A program made the position numbers and the translations under genes. A stretch of DNA of 64,000 nt from Clostridia bacterium (GTDB lineage: Bacteria > Bacillota > Clostridia > Christensenellales > Borkfalkiaceae). The first letter of the stretch is position 1. The number at the start of each line of letters is the position of its first letter. Location of the stretch: NCBI GenBank assembly GCA_017507045.1, contig JAFWBP010000003.1:1-64000 (forward strand). Direction: 5' to 3'. Positions 7,557 to 15,753 of this stretch are shown piece by piece. Under the pieces are notes generated by a model that saw nothing but the letters and a program-made list of their open reading frames with translations, did not search any database and was not told the origin of the DNA.

Positions 7557-8233
7557 AACGCTTTAAAAACGTACCCTTCTTTTCGAAAATGATCAATGAT
7601 TGCAGGCAGGGCTTCGGCAGTTGCCGTATGCGGAGCGGAATCGTGCATCAAAAGCACCACGCGCGCCTTTCCTTTTGCGGTGGCGATCGCGGTTTTTATG
7701 AGCGTATCCGCATCGGCGTTCGGGATCTCTTCATCGCCGCAGACGGCGTTCCATCCAACGATCTCATACCCCATGCCCTGAACGAGCCCCGCCATGGTCG
7801 TGCGCTTTCCGCCGCCGGGGAAGCGGTAAAAATGCGGTGGGGTGCCTGTTATGCGTTCAATCATTTCCGCGCAGGCAGCAACGTCCTTTGAAAGCGCTTC
7901 GTTTGAGCTGTAGATCTCTTCGTAGCAATGGCTTGCGGAATGTACGCCCACAGTGTGCCCCTCGTTTGCGATTCTTTGCAAAACTGATTTTCTTCCGTGT
8001 ACGCGCTCGCCCACGATAAAAAAGGTTGCCTTCACGTTCTCTTTTTTTAAGGTATCGAGGATGTTGCCCGTCACCACGGTGCTTGGGCCGTCGTCGAAGG
8101 TGAGGTAAATCTCCTTTTGCTCTGCGGCAAAGGTGAACGCCGGCGCCGCCATCGTGCGCCCACACAGGTGCGCGAAGAGAACGAGCAGCACGGCAAGAAA
8201 AAATACGGCAAAGGGAATATAACGTTTGTGCAT
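7553..8233 (-). CDS. Membrane-anchored polysaccharide deacetylase (CE4/NodB)
   Basis: 226 residues. One N-terminal transmembrane or signal segment (about 5-23) places the catalytic domain outside the membrane. The NodB motifs are complete: TFDDGP (45-50, catalytic base and metal Asp), HSxSH (metal histidines), RFPGG, and the C-terminal LLMHD. Such enzymes remove N-acetyl groups from peptidoglycan or other GlcNAc polymers; the PdaA branch acts in spore cortex formation, but the short length does not settle the substrate. It is encoded convergently to the ATPase and divergently from the ZIP gene. The ribosome binding site is weak (GGGAT close to ATG). Confidence 0.88.
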   Translation of the reverse strand: MHKRYIPFAVFFLAVLLVLFAHLCGRTMAAPAFTFAAEQKEIYLTFDDGPSTVVTGNILDTLKKENVKATFFIVGERVHGRKSVLQRIANEGHTVGVHSASHCYEEIYSSNEALSKDVAACAEMIERITGTPPHFYRFPGGGKRTTMAGLVQGMGYEIVGWNAVCGDEEIPNADADTLIKTAIATAKGKARVVLLMHDSAPHTATAEALPAIIDHFRKEGYVFKAF

Positions 8234-8324
8234 ATCCCAAGTTTGTGCAGGAAACGTAATTTTATTTGTGTTTCATAAAAGGGCATAGATGTATTGCTCT
8301 TCTATAGGAATTTTTATATAAAAC

Positions 8325-8360
8325 AACGCAACGCGACTTTGAACAGGTTGCGTTTTTCTT
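8325..8360 (+). terminator. Terminator-like hairpin in the ZIP upstream region
   Basis: A perfect 8-bp stem (8325-8332 with 8347-8354) is followed by TTTCTTTTC. It lies between the divergent deacetylase and ZIP genes, where no upstream gene needs a terminator, so it may be an attenuator of the ZIP transcript or mark a small RNA. Confidence 0.45.
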
Positions 8361-8503
8361 TTCTGCTATTTTTTAATAATCATATAGTTCGCAATAAAGT
8401 ATTTTCAAATTTCGTTCTCACAGCTGAATATCACGCTCCCCCGCACGCCATGCATAAAATAGAGTACCCGCACATTTGCGGCTTACATATGGGGGTTTTA
8501 CAA

Positions 8504-9274
8504 ATGCAGTGGTTTACATCGCTCGCGGCGTGGCAGCAAGCACTGCTTGCCTCGCTCATCACGTACACGGCAACTACCTTGGGCGCCTCGCTGGTGTTCT
8601 TTTCGAAAAAACTCAACCAATCGGCAATCACGGCGCTCACGGGTGGGGCGGCAGGCATCATGATTGCCGCAAGCTTTTTTTCCCTTCTTATGCCCGCGCT
8701 CGATTACGAAGCGGCGCTCCCCGCATTTCTTACCGTTACGCTCGGATTCCTACTCGGCGGTACATTTATTGTGGGAAGCGATCTTTTACTCACCCGTAAA
8801 AAGCCGACTTTTAAGGGCCTTGGTAGGAAAAACGTGCTTTTATATCTTGCGATCACCTTGCACAATATTCCCGAGGGGATGGCGGTGGGCGTGGCGTTCG
8901 CTGCGGCAGGTGGCGTACATGGTGCCGTCGTTTCCGCTCTCCTCTTTGCCGTTGGCATTGCGGTGCAAAATTTCCCCGAGGGAGCGTGCGTGGCCTTTCC
9001 GCTCCGTACGGAGGGAATGCCGCCTTCAAAAGCCTTTCTTTTTTCCCAGGCCTCCGGGCTTGTTGAAATTCCTGCCTGTGTGCTCGGAGCGATGGCGGCA
9101 ACTACTGTTACGGGGCTTATGCCTTGGGCGCTCGCCTTTTGCGCAGGGGCGATGGTTGCCGTTGTTTGCGCCGAGCTCATCCCGGAATGCTATGCAGGCA
9201 ATAAAACGTGCGCCTCTATCGGCATTATAGCGGGGTTTTGTTTGATGATGATACTCGATTTGGCATTGAGCTGA
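8504..9274 (+). CDS. ZIP family divalent metal transporter
   Basis: 256 residues from ATG 8504, with GGGGG (8491-8495) 8 nt upstream; an in-frame ATG at 8489 is the alternative. A polytopic protein with about eight helices. Helix 4 carries HNIPEG and helix 5 NFPEG, the metal-binding signature of the ZIP/ZupT/GufA family, so it probably imports Zn2+ or related metals. A 5-bp hairpin (8468-8481) sits directly before the ribosome binding site and could influence translation. The SDR gene follows after about 80 nt. Confidence 0.9.
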   Translation: MQWFTSLAAWQQALLASLITYTATTLGASLVFFSKKLNQSAITALTGGAAGIMIAASFFSLLMPALDYEAALPAFLTVTLGFLLGGTFIVGSDLLLTRKKPTFKGLGRKNVLLYLAITLHNIPEGMAVGVAFAAAGGVHGAVVSALLFAVGIAVQNFPEGACVAFPLRTEGMPPSKAFLFSQASGLVEIPACVLGAMAATTVTGLMPWALAFCAGAMVAVVCAELIPECYAGNKTCASIGIIAGFCLMMILDLALS

Positions 9275-9355
9275 AGGCGCGATAACAGGCCGGCGATCTC
9301 AATGTATAAATTTCCCAACCCGGAACATACTTCGGGTATGAAACAGGAATCGAAG

Positions 9356-10228
9356 ATGGAATCCAAGGCGGAAGAGGTGCCCACGAGGCATAAGCAGGAA
9401 GCGCCTTTGAGCGTATCGGAACATAGCATGTCAGCGAGGAAGGCGGCGGTAATCGTTGGGGCTTCTTCGGGTATCGGCAGGGAAACGGCGCTTCGCCTCC
9501 TTGCACGCGGATTTCGCGTGTATAATATTTCTCGCACACAGTTTAAGGGCAACCGCGTAAAAACGATCGTTGCCGATGCGGCCATCGAAGGGGAGATCGA
9601 GCGTGCCGTAAAGGAAGCCGGGGAAGAATCGGGTTCGATCGACCTTTTGATCTACTCCGCCGGTTTTTCCATGGCAGCACCCATCGAACATGCAAAAAGC
9701 AGAGATTACCGTTATCTCTTTGAGGTGAACTATTTTGGGGCGGTTGAGGCGATTCGTGCGGCGGCTCCCTTTTTGAAGCGCAGAGGGGGGAGAGCGATCC
9801 TTCTCGGATCTCTCGGCGGTGATATGCCCATTCCGTACGATTGCTTCTATTCCTCCTCTAAGGCGGCGCTTGAGATGCTTGCGCGAGAGGCGGATTTGGA
9901 GCTTCGCCCACACGGAGTACGCGTTTCGGCCATTCTTCCGGGAGGCACTTCCACGAACTTTACCTATTCGCGCAGGGTATACGGCGAGGAGGAAAGCCTT
10001 TCCTATGCGCCGTCGGTGAAGAGGGCCTCGGCGGCGCTCGCCAACATGGAGCAGGGCGGCATGAATCCCTCTATCGTTGCGGATGCAGTGATCAAGCTCG
10101 CGGAAAAGAAAAACCCCCCCACCGTGTCTGCGGTCGGCGGCAAAAATAACTTCGCTCGGTATGCAATGAAGGTGCTTCCCGAGCGCGTTACCGATTGGTT
10201 CGTGCGAAAAAAATTCAACCAGCGTTGA
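9356..10228 (+). CDS. Short-chain dehydrogenase/reductase
   Basis: About 290 residues from ATG 9356, which has AGGA 7 nt upstream; the open frame begins at 9302, and the conserved fold could also start at ATG 9428 (266 residues). NAD(P)-binding motif GASSGIG, N-Y-F-G in helix 4, catalytic Ser in LLGSLGG and YSSSK form the classical SDR active site. The substrate cannot be told. The N-terminal 24 residues before MSARK are charged and may not be translated. The end of the gene is followed by the hairpin at 10306, which overlaps the purine operon promoter. Confidence 0.87.
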   Translation: MESKAEEVPTRHKQEAPLSVSEHSMSARKAAVIVGASSGIGRETALRLLARGFRVYNISRTQFKGNRVKTIVADAAIEGEIERAVKEAGEESGSIDLLIYSAGFSMAAPIEHAKSRDYRYLFEVNYFGAVEAIRAAAPFLKRRGGRAILLGSLGGDMPIPYDCFYSSSKAALEMLAREADLELRPHGVRVSAILPGGTSTNFTYSRRVYGEEESLSYAPSVKRASAALANMEQGGMNPSIVADAVIKLAEKKNPPTVSAVGGKNNFARYAMKVLPERVTDWFVRKKFNQR

Positions 10229-10305
10229 GGAAGTGCAAGATTGCGCCAAGGTTTATGGGCAATATCGCTCGTATTGCACAAATAAAGGTAAGAATTTTCA
10301 CGTTC

Positions 10306-10343
10306 AAATGCCCTTCGAACGCTTGACGGCGTCGGGGCATTTT
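10306..10343 (+). terminator. Terminator hairpin overlapping the purE promoter
   Basis: AAATGCCC (10306-10313) pairs with GGGCATTT (10335-10342), with an inner bulged stem CGAACGC/GCGTCG. The loop is the -35 hexamer of the purine promoter. It presumably ends the SDR transcript. Confidence 0.55.
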
Positions 10344-10351
10344 GTTATAAT
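10323..10351 (+). promoter_or_regulatory. Purine operon promoter
   Basis: TTGACG (10323-10328), 17-bp spacer, TATAAT (10346-10351). The start of transcription should be near 10358, at the ATG of an 18-codon ORF. No PurBox or guanine riboswitch consensus was recognised. Confidence 0.8.
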
Positions 10352-10357
10352 AGTGTC

Positions 10358-10414
10358 ATGGAAACGGTAATCTGTCTCTTGCAGAAAAAGAAGAGAGTAA
10401 AACCGCATCAGTGA
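10358..10414 (+). CDS. Putative leaderless 18-residue leader peptide of the purine operon
   Basis: ATG 10358 lies 6 nt after the -10 box, so translation would be leaderless; the stop is TGA 10412-10414. The product is Lys/Arg-rich in its second half (QKKKRVK). It is followed within 10 nt by the hairpin at 10424. Part of the ORF (10369-10376) can pair with the left arm of that hairpin (10424-10431), so ribosome position could decide which structure forms. No homologue is known to me. Confidence 0.35.
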   Translation: METVICLLQKKKRVKPHQ

Positions 10415-10423
10415 GTCGTTTAG

Positions 10424-10454
10424 GGCAGATTTTTTCGCGCAGAAAAAACCTGCC
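10424..10454 (+). promoter_or_regulatory. Hairpin in the purine operon leader (candidate attenuator)
   Basis: GGCAG-A-TTTTTT (10424-10435) pairs with AAAAAA-C-CTGCC (10443-10454), an 11-bp stem with one mismatch. A competing pairing of 10369-10376 with 10424-10431 exists. The tract after the hairpin (TCATTTTACTTTT) is only moderately T-rich, so it may act by termination or otherwise. Confidence 0.45.
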
Positions 10455-10478
10455 TCATTTTACTTTTCGGAGGAATAC

Positions 10479-10973
10479 ATGAAAAAAGTAGCAGTCATCA
10501 TGGGTAGCGATTCCGATCTCCCCGTCGTTGAAAAAGCTTTCGGCGTTTTTGAAGAGTTCGAAATTCCCTACGAAGTGCACGTCTACTCCGCACACCGCAC
10601 CCCCCTCGAGGCGAAGGAATTTTCTGAGAACGCGGCGGAGAACGGATTTGGTGCGATTATCGCGGCGGCAGGCATGGCGGCCCACCTTGCAGGCGCGATT
10701 GCGGCAAACACGGTGCTTCCCGTGATCGGCATTCCCGTAAAAAGTGCGGGGTTGGGCGGGCTTGATGCTCTCCTTTCCACCGTGCAGATGCCCTCGGGCA
10801 TTCCCGTTGCAACCGTTGCTATCGATGGCGCAAAGAATGCGGCATACCTCGCCGCGCAGATCCTCGCCGTTTCCGATCAAGCGTTGCGGGAAAGATTGAT
10901 TGCTTCGCGCAAGGCGGCGTCGGCCGAGGTTTTGAAGAAAAACGCAAAAGTAGAAGAAAAGTACGGAAAATAA
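10479..10973 (+). CDS. purE: N5-carboxyaminoimidazole ribonucleotide mutase
   Basis: 164 residues. It converts N5-CAIR to CAIR in purine synthesis. The SDSDLP motif (10-15), the YSAHRTP motif (His near 40) and GMAAHLAG (near 70) are the conserved PurE class I active-site signatures. GGAGG (10469-10473) precedes ATG 10479. First structural gene of the purine operon. purK, which makes N5-CAIR, is not in the window, so it must lie elsewhere. Confidence 0.96.
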   Translation: MKKVAVIMGSDSDLPVVEKAFGVFEEFEIPYEVHVYSAHRTPLEAKEFSENAAENGFGAIIAAAGMAAHLAGAIAANTVLPVIGIPVKSAGLGGLDALLSTVQMPSGIPVATVAIDGAKNAAYLAAQILAVSDQALRERLIASRKAASAEVLKKNAKVEEKYGK

Positions 10974-11035
10974 TTGCCCGTGGCAGTGCCGCAAAGGGCA
11001 GAAAAGAGAAACATTTCAAAGGAGAATATACAAAA

Positions 11036-11749
11036 ATGGAAAAAAGAGTACAGCTCTACGAAGGCAAGGCAAAGAAGGTATTCGCAACGGACGATGCAAA
11101 TCTGTGCATCGTTTCGTATAAAGACGATGCAACCGCATTCAACGGGCTCAAGAAGGGTACGATCGTGGGGAAGGGCGTTGTCAACAACCGCATGACGAAC
11201 ATGATGATGCAGTTGCTCGAAGAGCGCGGCGTGCCCACCCACTTTGTTCAAGAGCTTTCCGAGCGCGATACGGTGGTAAAGAAGGTGCAGATCGTTCCGC
11301 TCGAAGTGATCATTCGCAACGTATCCGCAGGTAGCTTCGCCAAACGCTACGGAGTGGAAGAAGGGATCGCTTTTGATGAGCCCACCATTGAATTTTCCTA
11401 TAAAAACGATGATCTCGGCGATCCGCTCATCAACGATTATCACGCCCTTGCATTAAAACTTGCAACGAAAGAAGAGATCGAGCTTATCAAAACGTACGCC
11501 TTCAAGGTGAACGAAGTGATGAAGGAATACTTCCTCACGCTCGGCGTAAAGCTCATTGATTTCAAGCTGGAATTCGGCAAAACGGCAGATGGCACAATCG
11601 TGCTTGCAGATGAAATTTCACCCGACACCTGCCGCTTCTGGGATGCAAAAACTAACGAGAAACTGGATAAAGACCGTTTCCGCCGCGACATGGGTGGCGT
11701 GGAAGATGCCTATAAGGAAATCTTCAAGCGCGTTACGGAAGGGAAATAA
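11036..11749 (+). CDS. purC: SAICAR synthetase
   Basis: 237 residues, normal length for the bacterial enzyme. It ligates aspartate to CAIR using ATP, giving SAICAR. Conserved parts seen are YEGKAKKV (6-13), the [13 protein letters not shown] segment near residue 85 and [14 protein letters not shown] near residue 185. A strong AAAGGAG lies about 10 nt before the start. It follows purE after 62 nt in the same operon; purB, for the next step, is not in this window. Confidence 0.96.
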   Translation: MEKRVQLYEGKAKKVFATDDANLCIVSYKDDATAFNGLKKGTIVGKGVVNNRMTNMMMQLLEERGVPTHFVQELSERDTVVKKVQIVPLEVIIRNVSAGSFAKRYGVEEGIAFDEPTIEFSYKNDDLGDPLINDYHALALKLATKEEIELIKTYAFKVNEVMKEYFLTLGVKLIDFKLEFGKTADGTIVLADEISPDTCRFWDAKTNEKLDKDRFRRDMGGVEDAYKEIFKRVTEGK

Positions 11750-11815
11750 TTTCCCTTTCTCTGCCAATGAACGCGCCGGGAGGCGCAAACCATTCTCCCA
11801 GGAGGAAAAAATCGA

Positions 11816-13264
11816 ATGTCTCATATTCACGAGGAGTGCGGAGTATTCGGCATCTTCGCACCCGAAAAACAGGACGTAGCCTCAACGGTATATTACGCGC
11901 TCTTTGCACTTCAGCACAGAGGGCAGGATTCGGCAGGAATCGTCGTCAATGATGATGGCGTGTTCAACACTTATAAGGATGCCGGCCTCGTAAGTGATGT
12001 GTTCACTGCACGCCACCTTGCAAAGCTGGGCGAAGGGAACATGGCGCTCGGGCACGTGCGCTATGCCGGATCGGGCAAGGGCGGAAGAGAAAATGCCCAG
12101 CCCATCGTTGTAAATCACATGAAGGGGCGCATGGCACTCGCCCACAACGGCTGCCTCGTAAATTCCTATGAACTCAGAACGGAGCTTGAAAACGAGGGGA
12201 GCATTTTCCACACTACAACGGATTCCGAAGTCATTTCCTATATCATCACGAAGGAGCGCGTGCGCTCCAAATCCATCGAGAGCGCGGTGCTTTCCGCTAT
12301 GGATAAGCTGCGTGGCGCCTACTCGCTTTTAGTAATGTCGCCCTCCAAGATGATCGCCGTGCGCGATCCGCACGGCTTCCGCCCCCTGTGCTACGGCACG
12401 CGGGAGGATGGTTCGTTCGTCGTTGCTTCCGAGAGCTGTGCGCTCGATTCGATCGGTGCTAAAACCGTTCGCGAAATTGAGCCGGGTGAAATGCTCGTAT
12501 TCACGAAAAACGGTGTAATTTCCGATCGTTCACACTGCGGCAGAGAAAAGTATCTCTGTGTGTTCGAACATATCTACAACGCCCGCCCCGATTCCGTGAT
12601 CGAGGGGCACTCGGTGCACGAGGCCAGAAAGCAGGCAGGCAGATTCCTCGCCGAACAATTCAAAATTGATGCGGATATCGTTGTTGGCGTGCCCGATTCG
12701 GGCTTGGATGCTGCCTTCGGCTACGCACAAGCCTCGGGAATCCCCTACGGCATCGGTTTCATTAAAAACAAATATATCGGCAGAACGTTCATCGCGCCCG
12801 GCCAGAAGGCGCGTGAAGATCTGGTGCGCATTAAGCTCAATGTGCTCAAATCTGCAATCGAGGGCAAGCGTGTGGTTCTGGTGGATGATAGTATTGTTCG
12901 CGGCACCACCTGTGGGCGCATCGTAAAATTGCTTCGCGATGCAGGAGCGAAGGAAGTGCACATGCTCTCCTCGGCGCCCCCCTTCCTCAATCCTTGCTAC
13001 TACGGCACAGATATCGCCTCGCGAGATAATCTCATCGCTTGCCATCACACCGTGCCCGAGATCGCCAAGATCATCGGCGCCGATTCGGTGGGCTATCTCG
13101 ATCTTGGGAAAGTGGCCTACCTCACGGGCGAAGGAACGGGCTTTTGCACGGCCTGCTTCGATGGGTGCTATCCAACCGAAATCCCCACCGTTTCATCAAA
13201 GCAAGGCCATGAACGCTGGGAAAGGCCGATCAGCGAAAACCCCAAATTTCAAAAGAACGATTAA
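11816..13264 (+). CDS. purF: Amidophosphoribosyltransferase
   Basis: 482 residues. It catalyses the committed step, moving glutamine ammonia to PRPP. Cys8 (MSHIHEE then CGVFGIF) is the N-terminal glutaminase nucleophile, exposed after removal of a 7-residue propeptide. The PRPP loop VLVDDSIVRGTT is near residue 360. Cysteines in KYLCVFE, NPCYYG and GFCTAC match the 4Fe-4S ligands of the Bacillus subtilis type, so the enzyme is probably oxygen-sensitive. CAGGAGG precedes the start. Operon position 3. Confidence 0.96.
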   Translation: MSHIHEECGVFGIFAPEKQDVASTVYYALFALQHRGQDSAGIVVNDDGVFNTYKDAGLVSDVFTARHLAKLGEGNMALGHVRYAGSGKGGRENAQPIVVNHMKGRMALAHNGCLVNSYELRTELENEGSIFHTTTDSEVISYIITKERVRSKSIESAVLSAMDKLRGAYSLLVMSPSKMIAVRDPHGFRPLCYGTREDGSFVVASESCALDSIGAKTVREIEPGEMLVFTKNGVISDRSHCGREKYLCVFEHIYNARPDSVIEGHSVHEARKQAGRFLAEQFKIDADIVVGVPDSGLDAAFGYAQASGIPYGIGFIKNKYIGRTFIAPGQKAREDLVRIKLNVLKSAIEGKRVVLVDDSIVRGTTCGRIVKLLRDAGAKEVHMLSSAPPFLNPCYYGTDIASRDNLIACHHTVPEIAKIIGADSVGYLDLGKVAYLTGEGTGFCTACFDGCYPTEIPTVSSKQGHERWERPISENPKFQKND

Positions 13265-13313
13265 GGCGCACACCCGCGCAGGTAATCGGTATTAATTATA
13301 CCAAGGAGCTTAT

Positions 13314-14348
13314 ATGAAAGACAGCTATTCGGAAAGCTACAAAGCGGCAGGGGTAGATATTACTGCCGGATATAAGGCGGTGGAGCTCATGAAGAAGCAC
13401 GTGGCCCGTACCATGCCCGAGGGCAAGGCGGATATCGGCGGCTTCGGCGGAATGTTTCCGCTTCCCCTTGCGGGAATGAACGAGCCTATTTTGGTTTCGG
13501 GAACGGATGGTGTGGGCACGAAGCTCCGCATTGCCCAGCTTCTCGATGTTCACGATAAAATCGGTATCGATTGTGTTGCCATGTGCGTGAACGACGTGCT
13601 CTGCTGCGGCGCAAAGCCGCTCTTTTTCCTCGATTATATCGCCTGCGGAAAGAATATTCCCGAAAAGATTGCGGATATCGTAGGCGGTGTTGCCGAGGGG
13701 TGCGTGCAGGCAGGTTGCCAACTCATCGGCGGCGAAACGGCGGAGCACCCCGGCACCATGCCCGAAGATGATTACGATCTTGCCGGATTTACCGTGGGCG
13801 TTGTTGATCGGAGCAAGGTGATTGATAACACAAAAATGAAGGCAGGGGACGTGATGATCGCGCTTCCCTCTTCAGGGGTGCATTCCAACGGTTTCTCCCT
13901 CGTGAGAAAGGTTTTCGATGTGGAGAAGGCTGATTTGAAAGCGCCCGTAGCGGAGCTTGGCGGCGCTTCCCTCGGCGAAACGCTTCTTGCCCCCACGGTG
14001 ATTTACGTAAAGCCCATGCTTGCGCTCTTTGAAAAGGTGGAAGTGTTCGGCGTTTCGCACGTTACGGGTGGCGGCTTCTATGAAAATCTGCCCCGTTCCA
14101 TTCCCAAAGGATTGGGTGTGAAGATCGCAAAAGAAAGCGTTCGCGTGCTTCCAATTTTCCGCCTCATTCAAGAGAAGGGGAACATCACCGAGCACGATAT
14201 GTTCAACACCTTCAATATGGGCGTTGGGATGACGGCCGTTGTCCGCAAGGAAGATGTTGCGCTCGCAATCGAAACGCTCAAAGAGAGCGGAATCGAGGCG
14301 TACATCCTCGGCGAGATTATTGAGGGCGACGGCGTGCAGCTCATCTGA
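13314..14348 (+). CDS. purM: AIR synthetase (phosphoribosylformylglycinamidine cyclo-ligase)
   Basis: 344 residues. It closes FGAM to AIR with ATP. The glycine-rich N region and the motif DGVGTK (near 63), CVNDVLCCGAKPLFFLDY (near 88-105) and GGETAEHPG (near 143) are the PurM signatures of the AIRS superfamily. AAGGAG precedes ATG 13314. Lies 49 nt after purF and 23 nt before purN. Confidence 0.96.
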   Translation: MKDSYSESYKAAGVDITAGYKAVELMKKHVARTMPEGKADIGGFGGMFPLPLAGMNEPILVSGTDGVGTKLRIAQLLDVHDKIGIDCVAMCVNDVLCCGAKPLFFLDYIACGKNIPEKIADIVGGVAEGCVQAGCQLIGGETAEHPGTMPEDDYDLAGFTVGVVDRSKVIDNTKMKAGDVMIALPSSGVHSNGFSLVRKVFDVEKADLKAPVAELGGASLGETLLAPTVIYVKPMLALFEKVEVFGVSHVTGGGFYENLPRSIPKGLGVKIAKESVRVLPIFRLIQEKGNITEHDMFNTFNMGVGMTAVVRKEDVALAIETLKESGIEAYILGEIIEGDGVQLI

Positions 14349-14371
14349 TCACAGCCGTAAAAGAGAGAATT

Positions 14372-14977
14372 ATGGAAAACAAAATCCGTATAGCCGTTCT
14401 TTGCTCGGGCGGTGGAACGAACTTTCAAGCGATCGTGAACGCCGCCGAGGCCGGGCTTATTCCCGATGGGCAGATCGTGCTCACAATTGCCGATAGCGAA
14501 AAGGCGTATGTTTTAGAGCGTGCAAAGCGCAACGGAATTGAAACGGCTGTATTTGATAAAAAACGGTATCCGCGCGCGGAGCGCGAAGAGAAAATCCTGG
14601 CCCTTCTTCAAGAAAAAGAAATCGGGCTTGTGGTACTCGCCGGGTTTATGACGGTGCTCTCCGCGGCGTTCGTAAATGCCTTCGAGGGACGTATCATCAA
14701 CATTCATCCTGCACTGCTTCCCAGCTTCGGTGGGGTAGGCATGTATGGGCTTCACGTGCACGAAGCAGTGCTTGCCCGCGGCGTAAAGGTTACGGGAGCA
14801 ACGGTGCACTACGTTACCGAAGAGTGCGATGGCGGCCCCATCATCGCCCAAAAGGCGGTAGAGGTAAGAGCGGGAGATACCCCGGAAATTCTTCAAAAGC
14901 GCGTCATGCGCGAAGCGGAATGGGTGATCTTCCCCGAAGCCGTTCAAACGGTTTGCAAAATGTTAATTAAAAAATAA
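14372..14977 (+). CDS. purN: GAR formyltransferase
   Basis: 201 residues. It formylates GAR with 10-formyl-THF, the cofactor made by the fhs product downstream. CSGGGTNFQAI at the N terminus binds the phosphate of GAR; the catalytic set is visible as NIHPALLP (Asn and His near 110) and the Asp of ECDGGPII near 150. GAGAG precedes the start. Normal length for PurN. Confidence 0.96.
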   Translation: MENKIRIAVLCSGGGTNFQAIVNAAEAGLIPDGQIVLTIADSEKAYVLERAKRNGIETAVFDKKRYPRAEREEKILALLQEKEIGLVVLAGFMTVLSAAFVNAFEGRIINIHPALLPSFGGVGMYGLHVHEAVLARGVKVTGATVHYVTEECDGGPIIAQKAVEVRAGDTPEILQKRVMREAEWVIFPEAVQTVCKMLIKK

Positions 14978-15025
14978 AATTCGCTGCTGCATTTCACAAA
15001 CGCAAAGCATAAAGGAGTTATTACT

Positions 15026-15745
15026 ATGGCATTTATCAGAAAGAGCATGGCACGTGCGCTGAAGGGAAATTCTTACCCTGGGCGCGGCATCGTCATCGGA
15101 AAATCGAGCGATGGAAGAAAGGCGTTCTTTGCCTACTTCATCATGGGCAGAAGCGAGAACAGCCGCAACCGCGTGTTTGTGGAGTACGACGGCGAAGTAA
15201 AAACCGAGCCCTTTGATGCGAGCAAGGTAACCGATCCTTCCCTCATCATCTATTCCCCCATTAAAACGCTGGAAAAGGATATCATCGTAACCAACGGCGA
15301 TCAAACGGATACCATTGAGGAATCCGTTCTGGCGGGCCATTGCTTCCGCCACGCGTTAAAGCAGCGCACCTTCGAGCCGGATGAACCCAACTACACGCCT
15401 CGCATCAGCGGCATCATTCATCTTGCAAGAAAGAGCTTTACTTACGAGATGTCCATCTTAAAGAGTGCAGACGGAAAGGGGAAGAAGTGCAATCGCTACT
15501 TCTTTGATTACGAGCCTGTGAACGGCGTGGGGCACTTTATTCACACCTACGAGAAGGACGGCAACCCCTTGCCTTCGTTTACGGGTGAGCCCGAGCGCGT
15601 GATGATCGGAAACGATCTTCAGGAATTTGCAGAGGAGATCTGGAACAATCTCGATGAGGCAAACAAGATCTCCCTCTACTGCCGTGCGATCAATTTGAGA
15701 ACGTGGCAGGAAGAGAGCGTGTTGATCAACAAATATCAAAAGTGA
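15026..15745 (+). CDS. IMP cyclohydrolase, PurO type
   Basis: 239 residues. It resembles the PurO/IMP cyclohydrolase-like family first known from archaea, which closes FAICAR to IMP, the last step of the pathway. Typical segments are YPGRGI (near 18-23), MGRSENSRNR (near 41-50) and the conserved E/D-rich middle. It has no similarity to the MGS-like IMP cyclohydrolase domain of normal bacterial PurH. It is placed directly before a formyltransferase that lacks that domain, so together they replace bifunctional PurH. AAAGGAG precedes ATG 15026. Confidence 0.85.
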   Translation: MAFIRKSMARALKGNSYPGRGIVIGKSSDGRKAFFAYFIMGRSENSRNRVFVEYDGEVKTEPFDASKVTDPSLIIYSPIKTLEKDIIVTNGDQTDTIEESVLAGHCFRHALKQRTFEPDEPNYTPRISGIIHLARKSFTYEMSILKSADGKGKKCNRYFFDYEPVNGVGHFIHTYEKDGNPLPSFTGEPERVMIGNDLQEFAEEIWNNLDEANKISLYCRAINLRTWQEESVLINKYQK

Positions 15746-15753
15746 GGCGCATG

